NCBI RefSeq assembly: GCF_006542625.1
Contig: NC_044402.1
Location: 27,807,553 to 27,871,552, forward strand
Length of the DNA stretch: 64,000 bases
Direction: 5' to 3'
From: Nomascus leucogenys
Taxonomy: Eukaryota; Chordata; Mammalia; Primates; Hylobatidae
The notes under the pieces were generated by a model that was not told the origin of the DNA, did not search any database, and saw only the letters and a program-made list of their open reading frames with translations. A program made the position numbers and the translations under genes. Below, in pieces: positions 62,559-64,000 of the stretch (positions within the stretch are counted from its first letter, which is position 1; the number at the start of each line of letters is the position of its first letter).

Positions 62559-64000
62559 GTACAGAGGGGAGTCGCTTTGCCCCGCGTCTTGGAGGGACTT
62601 CGTGTCTTCTTCGCCTCTTTTCACCTCCAGACCGATTGTTATTGAACGATTCCTGCCCTCCTTTGGCGGCAGAGTCGAACTCCCCACTAACCGTCACACT
62701 AGCAATAAAGCGTTGAGATGCCCGTTTCTTTAGGCGGCCATTCTTGGCGGGGGGCTCAGTCAAAAGAGCCTGGGAATCCATGTTTATTTCTTACTGTAAC
62801 TGTCTCCTCACATTTCTGTTTGGGTTTTTGTAAAACCCCATAGAACGCCTTCGTAGACGGTAGGGTAGACTTCTGCAGCTTGAAAAAACCACTCCCGAGG
62901 AATCCCAGAACTGACAGGGATCTGGCGCTGTTAAGCCGCTGTGCGTAAAACTCCCGTCTTCTCCTCTGGGCCTTTTAGAAGGAGGTCATTGAAGGATTCT
63001 GAGAATCCCTCCGTGTTGAAAATAAATGGCAAACAAGTATATATGGAATACAGGCACCGTTTTTTCTCTCTACGTTTCCCCATGGAGATTAAGAAGGGGA
63101 ACACAGGCCGGGAGCGGTGGCTCAAGCCTGTAATCCCAGCACTTTGGAGGCCGAGGCGGGTGGATCGCTTGAACCCAGGGGTTCGAGACCAGCCTGGGAA
63201 ACATGGCAAGACCCCCGTCTCCGCCAAAAATACAAAAAAATTAGCCAGTCTTATAACCTGCTCTCAAGTAAATAGATAAAAAAAAAAAAAATTAAGGGAA
63301 CATAATAGGCAAGAGGGAAAACGGGGAACCAAAACCGTAGTCCAATTTACATTTTCTTTCTTTACAATCCACTTTAACGTTGAGGATATGCAGCCCCTTA
63401 ATTTGCTCTCGGTGTTGTCCACAGATGTCTAGATGAGGCGTTCTTTCCAAGCTTCCTAACAGCTCTAATAAAATTGGGATGCTACAGTATTAAGTGTTAA
63501 TGATTGTATACTTGAGCTCAGCTTTTCAGCACCTTCATTTGTTAGGAAAAAAAGTGGTCTTAGAATTGTCAAAATACAGAAAGACCACAACCCAAGAATA
63601 ATATACTTTTTCTCTCCGGAGCCCTTCAGACTCTCATTCAGCTCCTTTTACCTACATTTTACCATAATATGTACATGCTTTTTAGAATGTCAGCCATCAG
63701 GGAATGAGCCATTATGTGTCTAGTACGGGACCTAAAAGAGTACTGAATAAGTACAGTATGTGTTGAGTACATGAAAGCTTGGGTGTTTAGTTCCCCAGCT
63801 CAAAGCAGATTAAAGCAGTAATTAAGAGACGTTACTATTACAAGCCAGCTGATGAGACTAGTGGGGAAAGTGGTTAACAGTCTGGCAAGGGAGGAAGCAG
63901 AAAACCTTTTATAAAAGCTCAGTGGTGTGGTTCAGTTTAGCATATGATAGAATAGGTCCACTAACATCACCTCCGAGAGTGTGTTGAATTATAGTGCAGT
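62559..64000 (+). other. ALKBH1: ALKBH1 intron 1 (partial)
   Basis: Begins with donor GTACAG and runs off the window. Apart from one partial Alu at 63105 it looks single-copy. No sequence resembling ALKBH1 exon 2 (VIKSQLNV) was found. Confidence 0.8.
63105..63250 (+). mobile_element. Alu, 3'-truncated
   Basis: Sense Alu left arm to ATACAAAAAAATTAGCCAG, then unrelated CTTATAACCTGC and an A14 run. In ALKBH1 intron 1. Confidence 0.88.

Noticed and set aside
62503..62781. Minus-strand frames over ALKBH1 exon 1
   Set aside because: Antisense shadows of a GC-rich exon; SLIRP starts further left, at 62269.

Overview
This window is nuclear DNA of a primate, most likely an Old World monkey. It has large spliced genes, CpG-rich promoters and about 70 Alu elements. 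Three young AluY copies share a 12-nt internal deletion that I associate with the cercopithecid AluYRa lineage. Small protein differences from the human SLIRP and ALKBH1 sequences I remember also argue against human. Gene order (ALKBH1, SLIRP, SNW1) matches human chromosome 14q24.3 read in reverse. LAYOUT. 1-8660 is intergenic and repeat-rich (MIR, L2, an antisense L1M, many Alus, an old LTR-like element). 8660-9270 is the CpG-rich SNW1 promoter. SNW1 runs on + from its ATG at 8796 to its stop at 52444; all 14 coding exons were found and join in frame to 536 codons. SLIRP runs on - from its ATG at 62269 to its stop at 52971, with 4 coding exons and 109 codons, tail-to-tail with SNW1. The two poly(A) signals are only 32 bp apart. 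ALKBH1 starts on + at 62376, head-to-head with SLIRP across about 106 bp containing several ETS sites. Only ALKBH1 coding exon 1 and the start of its intron lie in the window. HOW THE GENES RELATE. SNW1 (SKIP) is a spliceosome subunit and transcription co-regulator. SLIRP is a small mitochondrial RRM protein that works with LRPPRC to stabilise mitochondrial mRNA. ALKBH1 is a 2-oxoglutarate/Fe(II) dioxygenase acting on tRNA and other nucleic acids. All three look like housekeeping genes. SLIRP and ALKBH1 probably share a divergent promoter. SNW1 and SLIRP probably share a convergent 3' end. INTRONS are mostly Alu, L1, L2 and MIR. Notable structures are a nested L1 in SNW1 intron 10, a compound tetranucleotide repeat in intron 1, a GT/AT microsatellite in intron 2, and several closely spaced inverted Alu pairs. 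I see no undescribed gene system here. The most interesting signals are regulatory or structural: the abutting 3' ends, the palindromic ETS site, the ZNF143-type element, the stop-free short intron 13 and the lineage-marking Alus. Repeat boundaries are estimated by eye (about +/-10 bp); exon boundaries were set from splice sites and reading frame.
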